Origin: Lachnospiraceae bacterium 10-1
GTDB taxonomy: Bacteria > Bacillota > Clostridia > Lachnospirales > Lachnospiraceae
Length of the DNA: 64,000 nt
Assembly (NCBI GenBank): GCA_000403495.2
Contig: KE159818.1
Location: forward strand, 124,001-188,000
Direction: 5' to 3'
Part shown: positions 62,722 through 64,000 of the stretch, one piece after another
Numbering within the stretch: the first letter of the stretch is position 1
Layout: each line of letters begins with the position of its first letter
Translations under genes and position numbers: made by a program
Notes under the pieces: model-generated
The model's input: only the letters and a program-made list of their open reading frames with translations
Told to the model about the DNA's origin: nothing
The model's database searches: none

Positions 62722-64000
62722 TCAAGTTTTATTTTTTCTTTTGGGAAGTGTCACCTTATCCAGATGCCATATCTCATCCACATATTCCTGAATGGTTCTG
62801 TCTGACGTAAATTTACCACTGCATGCCACATTTAAGATAGCGCTTTTTGCCCATCCTTTTTCATCACGATATGCTTTCTCTACTTTCTTTTGTGCCTCAG
62901 CATAAGCCTTAAAGTCTTTCAAAATAAAGTAAGTATCTGCTTTTGATGTGCTTAATGTATTTAACAGTGAATTATAAAGTGTACGGAATCTGTCAGGATC
63001 ATTTGGTGCATATGTCCCATTAATCAACTGCATTAACACTTTTCTCACATCAGGATCATTGTTAAAAATTTCCGAAGGATCGTACCCGCCATGATTTTCG
63101 TAATTAATTACTTCGTCAGAAGATAGCCCAAAGATAAATGCATTTTCTTCTCCCACTTCTTCCACGATCTCCACATTTGCACCATCCATCGTTCCAATTG
63201 TCAATGCACCATTTAACATAAACTTCATATTTCCCGTGCCAGATGCTTCTTTACTTGCTGTTGAAATCTGCTCCGAAACATCTGCCGCCGCAAAAATAAG
63301 CTCTGCATTGGATACTCTGTAGTTCTCTATAAATACAACCTTAATTTTTCCTTTGATGGCAGGATCATTATTTACCACATCCGCCACTGAAGTGATCAGC
63401 TTAATGGTCATCTTGGCATTATAATATCCTGCTGCCGCCTTTGCCCCAAAGATAAATGTTCTTGGATAAAAATCCATATCAGGGTTATCCTTAAGCTGAT
63501 TGTACAGGTACATTACATGAAGAATATTTAAAAGCTGACGTTTGTATTCATGAAGTCTCTTAACCTGTACATCAAAAATAGAGCGGGGATCAACTTCAAT
63601 TCCGTTATGCTCCTGAATATAGCGCGCAAGACGTACCTTATTTTGGTATTTTATGTTCATAAACTCCTGTTGAGCCTTCTCATCATCTGCATAAATCTTC
63701 AGCTTGCTGATTTTAGGAAGGTCTGTGATCCAGTCATTACCCACATGGGCAGTTACCCAATCGGCAAGAAGAGGATTTCCATGAAGCAGGAAACGTCTCT
63801 GTGTAATGCCATTGGTTTTATTATTAAATTTATCAGGCATCATTTCATAGAAGTCTTTAAGCTCCTGGTTCTTTAAGATTTCCGTATGAAGCCTTGCCAC
63901 ACCGTTAACGGAGAAACCTGCCACGATTGCAAGATGAGCCATCTTCACCTGACCGTCATAAATGATTGCCATCTTACGGATTTTTTCCTGATTGCCGGGA
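62722..64000 (-). CDS. glgP: Glycogen/alpha-glucan phosphorylase (5' end beyond the window)
   Basis: The C-terminal 426 codons of a glycogen phosphorylase, open to the end of the window (reading PGNQEKIRKMAIIYDGQVKMAHL at the edge, in pieces). It releases glucose-1-phosphate from glycogen. VKRLHEYKRQLLN, VFIENYRVSNAE and the PLP-lysine motif EASGTGNMKFMLNGA with GTMDGANVEI are all present, so the catalytic half is intact. The full family length is about 750-850 residues, so nearly half lies outside. It complements glgC and glgD at the other side of the window. Confidence 0.94.
   Translation of the reverse strand, partial: PGNQEKIRKMAIIYDGQVKMAHLAIVAGFSVNGVARLHTEILKNQELKDFYEMMPDKFNNKTNGITQRRFLLHGNPLLADWVTAHVGNDWITDLPKISKLKIYADDEKAQQEFMNIKYQNKVRLARYIQEHNGIEVDPRSIFDVQVKRLHEYKRQLLNILHVMYLYNQLKDNPDMDFYPRTFIFGAKAAAGYYNAKMTIKLITSVADVVNNDPAIKGKIKVVFIENYRVSNAELIFAAADVSEQISTASKEASGTGNMKFMLNGALTIGTMDGANVEIVEEVGEENAFIFGLSSDEVINYENHGGYDPSEIFNNDPDVRKVLMQLINGTYAPNDPDRFRTLYNSLLNTLSTSKADTYFILKDFKAYAEAQKKVEKAYRDEKGWAKSAILNVACSGKFTSDRTIQEYVDEIWHLDKVTLPKRKNKT

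Overview
The window looks like a chromosomal segment of a low-GC, spore-forming anaerobic gut Firmicute, most likely a Lachnospiraceae (Blautia / Dorea / Ruminococcus gnavus type). The evidence is the GH112 plus NahK galacto-N-biose pathway, paired GlgC/GlgD, SpoVG, SpoIID and SpoIIQ, AGGAGG-type ribosome sites, ABC sugar importers without their own ATPase, and a relic of the AAA-ATPase family that is abundant in this group. I see no rRNA, tRNA, CRISPR array or intact insertion sequence.

Layout. 1-3650 (+): end of a sugar ABC importer, a tiny membrane protein, GH112 phosphorylase and N-acetylhexosamine kinase. 3771-10688 (-): mfd, pth, spoVG, glgD, glgC. 10936-15915 (+): murC, then a cluster of DnaA-box-like 9-mers, then dnaD, a dnaC/dnaI-type loader and a long prs. 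16081-20127 (-): a surface-glycan gene pair and a lipoprotein gene, followed by a 140-bp element that reads as an invertible promoter, followed by a serine recombinase gene. 20214-33255: plsC (+), then cell-wall and sporulation genes (murF, ddl, GH9-like lipoprotein, amidohydrolase, spoIIQ, spoIID, EF-hand protein; all -), a DUF368 transporter (+) and an aconitase-family enzyme (-). 33364-37011 (-): AraC/GyrI-type regulator, oleate hydratase, TetR regulator.

37137-44839 (-) is an unusual unit. A BlaI/BlaR1-like pair and a separate four-gene operon (propeller plus solute-binding lipoprotein, two MalF/MalG-type permeases, HlyD-like adaptor, no ATPase) carry near-identical promoters with twin BlaI-type palindromes. 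44866-45046 is a decayed AAA-ATPase relic. 45198-50962: vanW, then a LysR regulator (-) divergent from a (+) redox operon holding two aldo/keto reductases, an acetyltransferase, an Fe-S flavoprotein and a flavodoxin; two of these oxidoreductases are predicted lipoproteins.

51114-64000 (-): polyphosphate:AMP phosphotransferase, a charged orphan protein, and a galactoside locus with split beta-galactosidase LacL/LacM, two permeases, a binding protein and an AraC sensor-regulator. One permease has an in-frame amber stop and the regulator a frameshift, so the locus appears damaged. tcdA and the 3' part of glgP close the window.

The strongest lead is the putative phase switch at 19379-19518. Two inverted 24-bp palindromic sites share a central dinucleotide and flank a good promoter (TTGGCA, 17 bp, TAAAAT) beside a serine recombinase gene. 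As sequenced the promoter points away from the lipoprotein and glycosyltransferase genes; inversion would turn it toward them. The BlaI-controlled transporter/adaptor set is the second lead.
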